A stretch of DNA of 64,000 nt from Phycicoccus jejuensis (GTDB lineage Bacteria; Actinomycetota; Actinomycetes; Actinomycetales; Dermatophilaceae): assembly GCF_000720925.1 (NCBI RefSeq), contig NZ_JOEE01000001.1, positions 186,001-250,000 on the forward strand, written 5' to 3'. Position numbers and translations under genes: made by a program. The first letter of the stretch is position 1. The number at the start of each line of letters is the position of its first letter. The notes beneath the pieces were generated by a model that worked only from the letters and a program-made list of their open reading frames with translations, did no database searches and was not told where the DNA came from. Below, in pieces: positions 32,898 through 41,548 of the stretch.

Positions 32898-35108
32898 TCA
32901 GGGCGTCGGCGAGGCGCTGGGGGAGGTGGTGGGCGAGGCGCTCGGGGACGTGGTGGCCGAGGTGGTCGCCGACGGGGCGGGACCGGCTCCGGCGACGGGC
33001 GTGGCGGGCACCGTCACGACCTGCGGCACACCGGCCGGCTCGCAGGTGCGGGCCGGGTCCGCGGGGCGGGTGTCGACCCGGTCGCCGTTGACGAGCGAGA
33101 CGTTGTCGTACGCGGGTCGGCCCTCGATGACGTCCCGGTAACGGTAGCGCGTCAGCGACGAGAGCCGGCAGTCGGTGCCGAAGGTCAGGACGTCGAACGC
33201 CGACGGCTGGCCGACGAGCTCCTCGCCGCCCTCGGCCCCGATGAAGTGGGTGAGCGGGCCGCCGCCGGTGAACGTGCCGGCCTGGATCCGGTTGCCCTCC
33301 AGGTCGGTCGAGTGCATGTGGCCGTTGAGGAGCACGCCCGCGTCGAGGCCGGCGACCGCCCACGGCTCGTGGCTGACGACGACGTCGGGGGTGGTGCGGC
33401 CGGTGAACGCCGTCCGGAACGCGTCGCGGGCGGGCAGCTGCTTGGCGCGCGAACCGGTGCCGGAGTCGCCGAACCACCGCGGGTCGTTGAACCCGGCGAT
33501 CGTCACGCCGCCGACCGTGACCTCCTGGTAGTCGTCCCCCGGCGGCTGGAGCAGGATCACGTTGGGGATGCGCTGCATCCGCCGCAGGAGCGCGGTGTCG
33601 GTCGCGCTCGTGGCGTCGTGGTTGCCGCGCACGAAGACGTACGGCACCCCGAGCGAGCCGATGCCCCTGAACATCCCGGCGGCCTCGCCCTCGGCGACGG
33701 TGCCGAAGTTGACGAGGTCGCCGCTGTCGACCACGACGTCGATGCTCTCCGTCTCGATGACCGAGCGCATCAGGGAGTACTGGTTGCCGCCGTGGAGGTC
33801 GCTGACGAAGAGGATGCGCAGGGCCGGGGCCGACTCCAGGGAGCCCGCGGCGTACTTCTGCTGGAGGGCGGTCGAGAGCGCGAGGAGGTTGCGGACGTAC
33901 GGCGTCGCCTGGGTGGCGCGGGACTCGACGTCGTCGAAGAGGCCCTGGTTCTGCTGGAAGGTGCCGAGCACCTCGGTCGCGCGCCAGGCGGTCTGCCGGC
34001 TGGGCTGGTAGGTCGTGTACATCGACGCGCCGGTGCCGAGGGTGGCGACCGTCCAGGCGACCGCAGCGGCGACGACGAGCGGGCGCGGCGGGCGCCGGCG
34101 CCGGATCACCGACCACCCGCCGACGAGGACGAGGACGAGGAGGAGGGCGCCGGCGGCGAAGCGCACGACGACCTCGAGCGCGACGTCGCGGATGGCGGTG
34201 TTGAGCTCCTCCGGGCCGGGGCGCAGGGTGGCGAGGCTGACGTTCGGGCGGGCCAGGACCTCCGTGATGGACGCGCGGACCTGCGGCACGGCGCGCACGC
34301 CCGGCGCGAGGCCGGAGAAGGAGAACTCGACGTCGCCGAAGGTCGTCTCGGCGACGAGCCGGCCGACGGCGGCCGGGCTCGCGTCGAGGCTGACGGTCGC
34401 GCGATAGCTGCGGGTCTCGGCGGTGGCCGGGAGGAGGGCGGTGGTCGCGAGCCCGGCGGTCGTGCACGCGCCGACGAGCACGACGGTGCCCAGGCCCTGC
34501 CGGACGCGGCGGGAGCCGACCCGGTGCCCGGCACTCCACCAGACCCCGACGGCGGTGACGAGCGGCCAGAGGGCGGTGAGCGTGGCGACGAGGCGCTCGT
34601 GGAATCCGAAGAAGGTCGCGTCGAGGCCGACGCCCAGGGAGGCGACGGCGGCGAGGAGCACCGCGGAGGCCGGCCACGCGACGCGGCGCCGCAGGACCTC
34701 GGGGCCGTCGCGGCGGGCGGCGAGCGCGGGCCAGAGCGCGAGCAGGACGAAGGACGCCGTGGCCACGGCGGTGTGCGCGGCGGAGGACTCGGTGCGCGAG
34801 GGGAGCGGGAGGGCGGCGACGCCGAGGGTGGCCAGGCCGCCGAGGGCGAGGGCGGCGCGGCCGGCGGGGCGGGCGGCGCCGAGGCACCACGCGGTGAGGC
34901 AGTGGCCGAGGCCGGTGACGACGAGGGCGGTGGTCATCACCCAGCGGTGGGGGGTCTCGAGCGAGGCGAGGGCGCTGATCGACTCCCGGAGCGGGTCGAA
35001 GCCCGGCCCGACGAGCCCGGCGGCCCACGTCCAGCCGCCGACGAGCGCGGTAAGCGTCAGGGCCCCGCTGACGACGGCGGTCCTGAGGTGTCCGGCGGGG
35101 CGGGCCAT
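32898..35108 (-). CDS. DUF998 membrane domain fused to a metallophosphoesterase
   Basis: A 736-aa fusion. The first half is a membrane domain of the DUF998 type (DPLRESISALASLETPHRWV, then six or so helices). A second membrane segment pair around residues 350-400 leads to a calcineurin-like phosphoesterase: RILFVSDLHGGNQYSL, VVDSGDLVNFGT, FVRGNHDATSATD, VVVSHEPWAVAG and LLNGHMHSTD supply the metal ligands. The C-terminus ends in a Ser/Thr/Pro tail ([19 protein letters not shown]) coded by short repeats. The phosphatase probably faces outside or membrane lipid head groups. ATG 35108 has TAGGCT (35116-35121, minus strand) 7 nt upstream: leaderless. Confidence 0.9.
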   Translation of the reverse strand: MARPAGHLRTAVVSGALTLTALVGGWTWAAGLVGPGFDPLRESISALASLETPHRWVMTTALVVTGLGHCLTAWCLGAARPAGRAALALGGLATLGVAALPLPSRTESSAAHTAVATASFVLLALWPALAARRDGPEVLRRRVAWPASAVLLAAVASLGVGLDATFFGFHERLVATLTALWPLVTAVGVWWSAGHRVGSRRVRQGLGTVVLVGACTTAGLATTALLPATAETRSYRATVSLDASPAAVGRLVAETTFGDVEFSFSGLAPGVRAVPQVRASITEVLARPNVSLATLRPGPEELNTAIRDVALEVVVRFAAGALLLVLVLVGGWSVIRRRRPPRPLVVAAAVAWTVATLGTGASMYTTYQPSRQTAWRATEVLGTFQQNQGLFDDVESRATQATPYVRNLLALSTALQQKYAAGSLESAPALRILFVSDLHGGNQYSLMRSVIETESIDVVVDSGDLVNFGTVAEGEAAGMFRGIGSLGVPYVFVRGNHDATSATDTALLRRMQRIPNVILLQPPGDDYQEVTVGGVTIAGFNDPRWFGDSGTGSRAKQLPARDAFRTAFTGRTTPDVVVSHEPWAVAGLDAGVLLNGHMHSTDLEGNRIQAGTFTGGGPLTHFIGAEGGEELVGQPSAFDVLTFGTDCRLSSLTRYRYRDVIEGRPAYDNVSLVNGDRVDTRPADPARTCEPAGVPQVVTVPATPVAGAGPAPSATTSATTSPSASPTTSPSASPTP

Positions 35109-35206
35109 GCGTGGCAGCCTAGGACGGCCGCCTGCACGGGCCCCGCGCCCGGGGGTGGGGTCGGGCCGAGCGGCCGACGGCGCGGCCTCGTCCGTCCGGC
35201 CGGGCG

Positions 35207-35610
35207 GATGGTGTGCTCTCCCCACCTCCTGTCACCGCGGAAGGAATCCCTTGCGCCCGGCAACCACTGCTTCCACGTGGAAGGTTTCCCTTCCGCTGCG
35301 CAAGGAGCCGGCCGCTCGCCCCGCCGATCTCGCCGTGCCGGGTCGATCTCGCCGAGCCGGGGCGGCATGACACGGCGGCGGGGCGAGGGCAGGTCGGCCG
35401 GGCGAGATCGGGTCGGCACGGCGCGCGATCCTTGCGCGGCGACATGTTTCCCGTGCGGGTGGCAACCATGTCCGTGCGCGGTGGAAGGGAAACCTCCCGC
35501 GACGCACGCAGTGGTTGCGGGTGGAAGGGAAACCTTGCGCGAGGCACGCAGTGGTTGCGGGTGGAAGGGAAACCTTCCGGGGTGCATGGATCCTGGGAGA
35601 GCACACCATC
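35207..35610. repeat. 404-bp nested inverted-repeat (fold-back) element
   Basis: This fills most of the only gene-free gap over 300 bp (35109-35731). The outer ends are a perfect 16-bp inverted repeat, GATGGTGTGCTCTCCC (35207-35222) with 35595-35610. Inside, a motif GGAAGGGAAACCTTCC/GCAGTGGTTGC occurs as about two units in one orientation on the left (35235-35308) and three on the right (35481-35576), so the arms can pair. The centre holds another pair (35331-35353 with 35401-35423, 20 of 23 matching) and a perfect 12-bp pair (35315-35326 with 35376-35387). No convincing coding frame is present. It could be a MITE-like relic or a structured RNA. Confidence 0.8.
35481..35576 (+). repeat. Tandem 40-bp repeats inside the fold-back element
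   Basis: Units start at 35481, 35521 and 35561. Each begins GTGGAAGGGAAACCT; the first two continue to GCAGTGGTTGCGG after a variable 7-8 nt patch, and the third diverges after about 16 nt. There are no spacers between units, so it is not a CRISPR array. Confidence 0.85.
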
Positions 35611-35731
35611 GCCCCCGAGGTCGGGCCCGCACTCCCGGCGCCCCACCCGAGGGCAGCATCCTCCTCCCCGGGGGGTGGGACCCCGGGCACGCGCGTCGGT
35701 CCGCGCCAGGACCCGACCTAGGGTGGATCGC

Positions 35732-36457
35732 ATGACGTCCTCCACCCCGCTGCCCGAGGCGCTGCGGCGCGACTTCGGCGCCGTCCTCTTCGACATGGAC
35801 GGCACGCTCATCGACTCCATCGCCGCCGTCGAGCGCAGCTGGCTGCGCTGGTGCGAGGAGCACGGCGTCGACCCGCGCCGCCTCGCGGGCTCGCACGGCG
35901 TCACCGCGCGCAACCTCATCGCCGGGCTCCTGCCCGAGGACGAGCGCGATGCCGCCCACGACCGCATCGTCGCGCTCGAGGTCGCCGACGTCGACGCGAT
36001 CGAGGTCCTGCCCGGGGCGCTCGACCTCCTGACCACGCTGCGGGACGCCGGCGTCCCCGCCGCCATCGTCACCTCCTCCAGCGACCCGCTCGCCGAGGCA
36101 CGCCTGGCCGCCACCGCCCTCCCCCACCCTGAGGTCGTCGTCACCGCCGACCACGTGGAGCGCGGCAAGCCGTTCCCCGACCCGTGGCTGCTCGGCGCCG
36201 AGCGGCTCGGGGTCGACCCCGCCGACTGCCTCGTCCTCGAGGACGCGGTCGCCGGCCTGCGGGCCGCGCGCGAGGCCGGCTGCGGCGGGCTCGTCGCCGT
36301 GACGACGACGATGACCCGCGCGGAGCTCGACGAGGTCGCCGACCTCGTCGTCGGCTCGATCGCCGACCTGCGGGTCGAGGTCTCCGACGGGCGCGTCCGG
36401 CTGCTCGGGGTGGCCGGTGTGGACGGGCCCTCCCCGCAGGAGGGCGGCGCCGCCTAG
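35732..36457 (+). CDS. HAD-family sugar phosphatase-like hydrolase
   Basis: A 241-aa HAD phosphatase of the beta-phosphoglucomutase/sugar phosphatase branch. Motif I is VLFDMDGTLIDSIAAVERSW with the nucleophile Asp and acid Asp; an alpha-helical cap follows; motif II is AAIVTSSSDPLAEARL; the Lys is in ERGKPFPDPWLLGAERLGV; motif IV is DCLVLEDAVAGLRAAREAG. It probably removes phosphate from a small sugar phosphate. TAGGGT (35719-35724) lies 7 nt before the ATG: leaderless. It is followed after 10 bp by the FAD dehydrogenase gene, which has its own -10 box. Confidence 0.93.
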   Translation: MTSSTPLPEALRRDFGAVLFDMDGTLIDSIAAVERSWLRWCEEHGVDPRRLAGSHGVTARNLIAGLLPEDERDAAHDRIVALEVADVDAIEVLPGALDLLTTLRDAGVPAAIVTSSSDPLAEARLAATALPHPEVVVTADHVERGKPFPDPWLLGAERLGVDPADCLVLEDAVAGLRAAREAGCGGLVAVTTTMTRAELDEVADLVVGSIADLRVEVSDGRVRLLGVAGVDGPSPQEGGAA

Positions 36458-36467
36458 GGTGCATCCC

Positions 36468-38141
36468 GTGGATGCCGACGTCGTCGTCGTGGGTGCCGGC
36501 CTCGCCGGCCTGGTCGCCGCGTGCGAGGTCGCGGACGCCGGGGGGTCCGTCGTGCTGCTCGACCAGGAGTCGGCGGTCAACCTCGGGGGCCAGGCGTGGT
36601 GGAGCTTCGGCGGGCTGTTCCTCGTCGACAGCCCCGAGCAGCGTCGGATGGGCATCCACGACTCCCTCGACCTCGCGTGGCAGGACTGGCAGGGCAGCGC
36701 CGGCTGGGACCGGCTCACCGCACCCGACGGCTCGCCCGGGCCCGACCACTGGGGCCGCGAGTGGGCGCGCTCCTACGTCGAGTGGGCGGCGGACGGCAAG
36801 CGCGAATGGCTGCGCGAGCAGGGCGTCTCGTTCTTCCCCGTCGTCGGGTGGGCCGAGCGCGGCGACGGCACGAGTGGGGGACACGGCAACTCGGTCCCCC
36901 GCTTCCACATCCCGTGGGGCACCGGCACGGGGGTCGTCGCGCCGTTCGAGCGGCGGGTGCGCGAGCACGTCGCGGGCGGGCGCATCGTGTACCGGCCGCG
37001 CCACCGCGTCGACGAGCTCGTGACGACCGGAGGCGTCGTCACGGGCGTGCGCGGCTCGGTGCTCGTCGACGACGACGCGCCGCGCGGGGCCGCGAGCAGC
37101 CGGGAGGTCGTCGGGCCGTTCGAGTACGGCGCGCAGGCGGTGCTCGTCTCGTCCGGGGGCATCGGCGGCAACCACGACCTCGTCCGCGCCAACTGGCCGC
37201 GGCAGCTCGGCGACGCGCCGGGGACGCTCCTGACCGGCGTGCCCGCGTACGTCGACGGCCGGATGATCGGCATCACCGAGGCGGCCGGTGGGGCCGTCGT
37301 CAACCGCGACCGGATGTGGCACTACGTCGAGGGCGTCCGCAACTGGGACCCGGTCTGGCCGGGGCACGCCATCCGCATCCTGCCGGGCCCGAGCGCGCTG
37401 TGGTTCGACGCCCGCGGCGACCGGCTGCCGAGCCCCTACCTGCCGGGGTTCGACACCCTCGGCACGCTGGACCACCTGCGGCACACCGGGTTCGACCACT
37501 CCTGGTTCGTCCTCAACCGCTCGCTCGTCGGCAAGGAGTTCGCCCTGTCGGGGTCCGAGCAGAACCTCGACCTCACCGAGCGGCGCTGGCGCGACGTGCT
37601 GCGCCGCCCCGTCACGCCCGTGCCGCCGGCGGTCCGGGCGTTCCTCGACCACGGCGAGGACTGGCTGACCGCCGACACCATCGGCGGGCTCGTCGCCCGG
37701 ATGAACGAGCTCGAGCCCGACACCCCCATCGACGCGGCCCACCTCGAGCGGCAGGTCGTCGAGCGCGACCGGCAGGTGGAGAACCCGTTCACGAAGGACG
37801 CCCAGGTCGCGGCCATCCGGGTCGCCCGGCGCTACCGCGGCGACCGCCTGACCAAGCGCGCCTTCCCGCCGCACCGCATCCTCGACCCCAAGTACGGGCC
37901 GCTCGTCGCCGTCCGGCTGCGGGTGCTGTCGCGCAAGACCCTCGGCGGTCTGCACACCGACCTCGCCGGGCGGGTGCTCGACCCCACCGGCGTCCCGGTG
38001 CCCGGCCTCTACGCCGCCGGGGAGGTCTCGGGCTTCGGCGGGGGCGGTGTCCACGGCTACCGGGCGCTCGAGGGCACCTTCGTCGGCGGCTGCCTGTTCA
38101 GCGGCCGACAGGCCGGCCGCGCCCTCGCCGCCGCGCTCTGA
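36468..38141 (+). CDS. FAD-binding dehydrogenase, fumarate reductase/KsdD-like
   Basis: A 557-aa flavoprotein of the predicted oxidoreductase group COG3573. It begins DADVVVVGAGLAGLVAACEV with GAGLAG for FAD, then LLDQESAVNLGGQAWWSFGG, WLREQGVSFFPVVGWAERGD, SGGIGGNHDLVRANWP, and near the end GLHTDLAGRVLDPTG with VPGLYAAGEVSGFGGGGVHG for the second FAD contact. The family is related to ketosteroid dehydrogenases, but the substrate is unknown. GTG 36468 is used because TAGGGT (36455-36460) lies 7 nt upstream; ATG 36472 is out of frame. Confidence 0.92.
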   Translation: MDADVVVVGAGLAGLVAACEVADAGGSVVLLDQESAVNLGGQAWWSFGGLFLVDSPEQRRMGIHDSLDLAWQDWQGSAGWDRLTAPDGSPGPDHWGREWARSYVEWAADGKREWLREQGVSFFPVVGWAERGDGTSGGHGNSVPRFHIPWGTGTGVVAPFERRVREHVAGGRIVYRPRHRVDELVTTGGVVTGVRGSVLVDDDAPRGAASSREVVGPFEYGAQAVLVSSGGIGGNHDLVRANWPRQLGDAPGTLLTGVPAYVDGRMIGITEAAGGAVVNRDRMWHYVEGVRNWDPVWPGHAIRILPGPSALWFDARGDRLPSPYLPGFDTLGTLDHLRHTGFDHSWFVLNRSLVGKEFALSGSEQNLDLTERRWRDVLRRPVTPVPPAVRAFLDHGEDWLTADTIGGLVARMNELEPDTPIDAAHLERQVVERDRQVENPFTKDAQVAAIRVARRYRGDRLTKRAFPPHRILDPKYGPLVAVRLRVLSRKTLGGLHTDLAGRVLDPTGVPVPGLYAAGEVSGFGGGGVHGYRALEGTFVGGCLFSGRQAGRALAAAL

Positions 38142-38177
38142 CCCCATCGGCCGGCGGTCGGCCGGCGCGCCCCGGCG

Positions 38178-39317
38178 TCACCCCGCCGTGCGGACGGATG
38201 CCCCGAGCGCCCGCAGCGACAGCGTCGCGCAGAGGGTCCAGGTGCCGCAGAGGACGACGAGGAAGCCGGCGCCCACCACCTCCAGCGCCGGCGACCCGGT
38301 GGTCCGGCCGAGCTGGTGCGCGCCCAGCGACAGCGTGCCGACGGGGAAGGTGAGCGCCCACCACCCCGGCGTGAACGCGATGCGCGCCGCGAAGGCGCGG
38401 ACCGTGACGACGAGCGCCCACGAGGCCAGCGGCGCCCCGACGGTGAGGGTCACGAGCCCGTACCCGACGGCCACCCGGTGCGCGAGCACGGCGGCCTCGG
38501 GGGTGAGCAGCCCCGCCGAGGCCGCCGACAGCGAGACGGCCGCCGCGGTCGACTGGCCGACGATGCCGAGCGGGATCCAGGCCGACGGCGCGACCGCGGG
38601 GTCGAGCGGGCTGACCCGCCAGTGGTGGTGGTAGACAACCGCGAAGACGAGCGAGCCCAGGACGAGGGCGAGCGCGAAGCACGTCCACGCGAGCAGCACG
38701 AGGAGCAACCGCGGCCCGCCGGCGCCCAGGTGCGGCACGAGGGACGCGCCCGTCGTCGCCGACACCATCGGCGGCACGACCGGCAGGCCCCACGCCGGCG
38801 ACGGCGGACCCGGGTGCCCGCGGACGAGCAGCGCCGCGAAGCCGAGCGCGGTCACGAGCCCGAGGAGCGTCCCGGCCGTCCAGAGGACCGCGTCGACCAC
38901 GACGGGGTCGACGAGCGAGCCGACTCCGGCAGCGGGGAGCACCGCGAGCGTCCCCGCGCCGACGGCCAGCAGGCCCATCGACACCGTGCCCCACGACGGC
39001 AGCGTCGCGAGGTCGGTCACCGACGCCCGCAGCGTGCCCGGCCGCCTCGCGCACCGGACCGCGAACGCCGCGGTCAGCCCGACGAGGGCCGTCCAGCCGA
39101 GGACGTGGACGACGAGCGCGGCGTCGTGCAGCGAACGGGCACCGCCGGCGTGCGCCTGGAGCAGCGTCGCGAGGATCCCGGTACCCATCACCGCGGGGTA
39201 CCAGACGGGTCCGGGCGGCGGGAGGGGCCGGGTCGTCGTGACGGGCGTCGTGACGGGCGGCGTCGCGGCCGTGGCCGGGGTCGCCGGCGCCGGGCTCGTG
39301 GACACGTGGGCGGTCAT
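38178..39317 (-). CDS. TDT-family transporter (tellurite resistance/dicarboxylate transporter type)
   Basis: A 379-aa membrane protein with about ten helices after a Thr/Pro-rich N-terminus (residues 1-33, including TPVTTTRPLPPPG). PVWYPAVMGTGILATLLQAH opens the first helix, as in TDT-family proteins (TehA, SLAC1-like, Mae1). Later features include VVPPMVSATTGASLVPHL and VVYHHHWRVSPLDP. The family carries C4-dicarboxylates, sulfite or anions; tellurite resistance is not implied. ATG 39317 has GAAGG upstream. It lies 50 bp downstream of a LysR gene on the same strand, which probably controls it. Confidence 0.88.
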   Translation of the reverse strand: MTAHVSTSPAPATPATAATPPVTTPVTTTRPLPPPGPVWYPAVMGTGILATLLQAHAGGARSLHDAALVVHVLGWTALVGLTAAFAVRCARRPGTLRASVTDLATLPSWGTVSMGLLAVGAGTLAVLPAAGVGSLVDPVVVDAVLWTAGTLLGLVTALGFAALLVRGHPGPPSPAWGLPVVPPMVSATTGASLVPHLGAGGPRLLLVLLAWTCFALALVLGSLVFAVVYHHHWRVSPLDPAVAPSAWIPLGIVGQSTAAAVSLSAASAGLLTPEAAVLAHRVAVGYGLVTLTVGAPLASWALVVTVRAFAARIAFTPGWWALTFPVGTLSLGAHQLGRTTGSPALEVVGAGFLVVLCGTWTLCATLSLRALGASVRTAG

Positions 39318-39367
39318 GGTCCGAGCCTTCCCGCCCGGACGGGCCCCGGCCAGCCCTCGCGCCCCTG

Positions 39368-40294
39368 TCAGGTGACAGGCGTGGCCTGTGACGGGTCCGG
39401 GCGCAGCGCAGCAGCCACGAGGGTCACGAGGTCGCGCGCCGGTCCCCGGGCGGGGAGCCGGCCGCCCTGCCACACGGCGGTCAGCGCGCGGCGCAGCGCG
39501 AGCCCCGTCGTCGTGACGACGACGAGGTCCCCGGCGTCGACGAGGTGCGCCGCCGAGCGACGGCTGACGAACGCCGGCGGCCCGCCGGCGGCGACGGAGG
39601 CGAGCAGGGCGGTCGTCGTGTCGAACACCGCCTCCGGCGGGGGCGGGACGACGCCGGCCTCCTCGAGCGCGGCCTCCCAGACGCGCCGGGTGCCCGAGCC
39701 CTCCTCCCGGCTGCTCAGCGCGCGCGTCGCCAGGTCCTCGGCGACGAGGAGCCGGCGGCGGCGGGCCCAGAGGTCGTCGGGCGCGGCGACGAGGACGAGC
39801 TCGTCGACGCCCACGCCGCGGTGCCCGAGGCCCTCGAGCGGCACGGGCCCCTCGACGAACCCGAGGTCCGCCGCGCCGGAGCGCACGGCATCGACGACCG
39901 CGGCGGAGTTCGTGGCGTGCAGGGTGACGTCGGCGACCGACTCGCGGCGGGCCCGGACGAGGACGCGGGGCAGGACGGTCTCGGCGACGGTGAGGCTCGC
40001 GTGGACGCGCAGCTCGCGGGAGCGGTCGCGCCGCAGCGTCGCCAGGGCCTCGTCGAGGTCCTCGGCGCGGGCGAGGAGGTCGGCCGACCACTCGACGACG
40101 AGGCGACCGGTCGGGGTCAGCGCCGAGCCGGAGCGCCCCCGCGTCACGAGGTCGAGCCCGACGTCGGCCTCGAGGGCGCGCAGCCGCTCGGACGCCGACT
40201 GCTGCGTGATGCCGTGCGCGCGACCGGCGGCCGCGATGCCGCCCAGGCGCGCGATGTCGGCGAGCAGCCGCAGCGAGGCGAGGTCGGGTGCCAT
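39368..40294 (-). CDS. LysR-family transcriptional regulator
   Basis: A 308-aa LysR-type regulator. The winged helix is LADIARLGGIAAAGRAHGIT followed by QQSASERLRALEADVGLDLV at about residues 11-50. The effector domain is of the periplasmic-binding type, with VHASLTVAETVLPRVLVRAR and DLGFVEGPVPLEGL. It precedes the TDT transporter gene, an arrangement common for regulators of anion or sulfite export, and is transcribed with it or ahead of it. ATG 40294 has TACGGT (40301-40306, minus strand) 6 nt upstream: leaderless. A CCTGTCA/TGACAGG dyad covers its stop (39364-39379). Confidence 0.93.
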   Translation of the reverse strand: MAPDLASLRLLADIARLGGIAAAGRAHGITQQSASERLRALEADVGLDLVTRGRSGSALTPTGRLVVEWSADLLARAEDLDEALATLRRDRSRELRVHASLTVAETVLPRVLVRARRESVADVTLHATNSAAVVDAVRSGAADLGFVEGPVPLEGLGHRGVGVDELVLVAAPDDLWARRRRLLVAEDLATRALSSREEGSGTRRVWEAALEEAGVVPPPPEAVFDTTTALLASVAAGGPPAFVSRRSAAHLVDAGDLVVVTTTGLALRRALTAVWQGGRLPARGPARDLVTLVAAALRPDPSQATPVT

Positions 40295-40363
40295 GCGCCC
40301 ACCGTACGAGCGGCGGGCCGCCGGGCCCGCCGGGTGCGCCGGGAACGCGTCGCCGCGCCCGGG

Positions 40364-41482
40364 TCAGCGCTGCGGCTCGAGCAGCACCTTGAGGCTCGTC
40401 GGGTCCGAGCGGAGCGTCTCGAGGGCCTCGGGGTAGCCGGCGAGCGGGAACCGGTGCGTCACGAGCCCCTCGGTCCGCACCCGGCCCGAGCGCAGCAGGG
40501 CCAGCGCGCGGTCGAGGCAGTCGACCTGCGCGAACGACCCCTTGACCGTCAGCTGCCGCCGGAAGACGTCGTACGGGCGCAGCGGCACCCGGGCGTCCTC
40601 GTCGCACATCCCGTAGACGAACACGGTGCCGTTCGCGGCGGTGAGCGAGGGCAGCATCCCGACGACCGACGCCGCCCCGGTGACGTCGACCGTCACGTCG
40701 AACCCGTCGGGCTGCAGCCGGGCCAGCGTCCGCGAGGTCTCGTCGGCGTCCCGGGTCACCCGCACGACCCGGTCGACGCCGTACGCGTCGGCGAGCTCGA
40801 GCTTGAACGGCGTCGGCGCGGCGACCGTCACGCGTCCAGCCCCGCCGTGCAGGAGCAGCTGCGAGAGCAGCAGCCCGGTCGTGCCGGCCCCGACGACGAG
40901 CACGTCGGCCCCGGGCCGCAGCCCGAGGACGTCCATGCCGTGCACCGCGCAGGCCAGCGGCTCGGCGAGGACGGCGAGCTCGGGGTCGAGGTCGTCGGCC
41001 GGGTAGACCTTGTGCGCCGGGCTGAGCAGCGACTCGGCGAACCCGCCGGGCGCGTTGACGCCGAGCGAGTGGAAGTGCTCGCAGAACAGGTGGTTGCCGC
41101 GCGAGCACTCCCGGCACCGGCCGCAGGACGACGCGTTGTCGACCGCGACCCGCTGCCCGGGACGCACGTGCGTCACGCCGTCCCCGACCGAGCGCACCGT
41201 GCCGGTGGCCTCGTGCCCCGGCGTCAGCGGGAAGCCGGCGAAGAACCCGCCCTCGTGCAGGTGCAGGTCGGTGCCGCACAGCCCGGCGAGGTCGACGTCG
41301 ACGACGACCTCGCCCGGGCCGGCCACCGGCCGGGGGACCGAGCGCACCTCGAGCTCGCGCGGGGCGTCGTAGACGACGGCCCGCATCATCGAGCCGTCGG
41401 AGGAGGGATCGGTGGAGGGGTCGGCGGAGGGGTCGGCGGAGGGGGCGGCGGAGGAGGCGTCGGGGCGCACGGCGTCGGGCAC
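40364..41482 (-). CDS. Zinc-dependent alcohol/sugar dehydrogenase with repeat N-terminus
   Basis: A 372-aa MDR enzyme. The catalytic zinc site is GLCGTDLHLHEGGFFAGFPL with PGHEATGTV; the structural zinc site is SSCGRCRECSRGNHLFCEHF (four Cys); the cofactor motif is VLVVGAGTTGLLLSQLLLHG. It probably oxidises a polyol or secondary alcohol. Start: GTG 41482 follows GGAAGG by 6 nt and adds 31 residues before ATG 41389, including DPS/ADPS tetrapeptide repeats coded by five 12-bp units (41403-41462). A start at ATG 41389 or 41386 without ribosome site is the alternative. Confidence 0.9.
   Translation of the reverse strand: MPDAVRPDASSAAPSADPSADPSTDPSSDGSMMRAVVYDAPRELEVRSVPRPVAGPGEVVVDVDLAGLCGTDLHLHEGGFFAGFPLTPGHEATGTVRSVGDGVTHVRPGQRVAVDNASSCGRCRECSRGNHLFCEHFHSLGVNAPGGFAESLLSPAHKVYPADDLDPELAVLAEPLACAVHGMDVLGLRPGADVLVVGAGTTGLLLSQLLLHGGAGRVTVAAPTPFKLELADAYGVDRVVRVTRDADETSRTLARLQPDGFDVTVDVTGAASVVGMLPSLTAANGTVFVYGMCDEDARVPLRPYDVFRRQLTVKGSFAQVDCLDRALALLRSGRVRTEGLVTHRFPLAGYPEALETLRSDPTSLKVLLEPQR
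41403..41462. repeat. Five 12-bp tandem repeats (GAGGGGTCGGCG type)
   Basis: Units at 41403, 41415, 41427, 41439 and 41451 follow the pattern GAGGGGTCGGCG with 1-3 changes; units 2 and 3 are identical. On the minus strand they code for four-residue repeats such as ADPS at the N-terminus of the alcohol dehydrogenase. Copy number may vary between strains. Confidence 0.8.
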
Positions 41483-41548
41483 GCCCACCTTCCTACCGGT
41501 CCGGCGCGATCGGCGACAGGGCCCGACCACGGCTCGTAGACTCCGCGG

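Noticed and set aside
35481..35600. Possible CRISPR array
   Set aside because: The 40-bp units are directly adjacent, without spacers, there are only two full units, and no cas gene is present.
36484..38353. Other long plus-strand frames overlapping the FAD dehydrogenase
   Set aside because: They are Arg/Pro-rich frame shadows of the real gene with no recognisable domain.
38178..39317. Tellurite resistance determinant
   Set aside because: TDT-family membership does not show tellurite resistance; other family members carry organic acids or sulfite and no other ter/teh gene is present.
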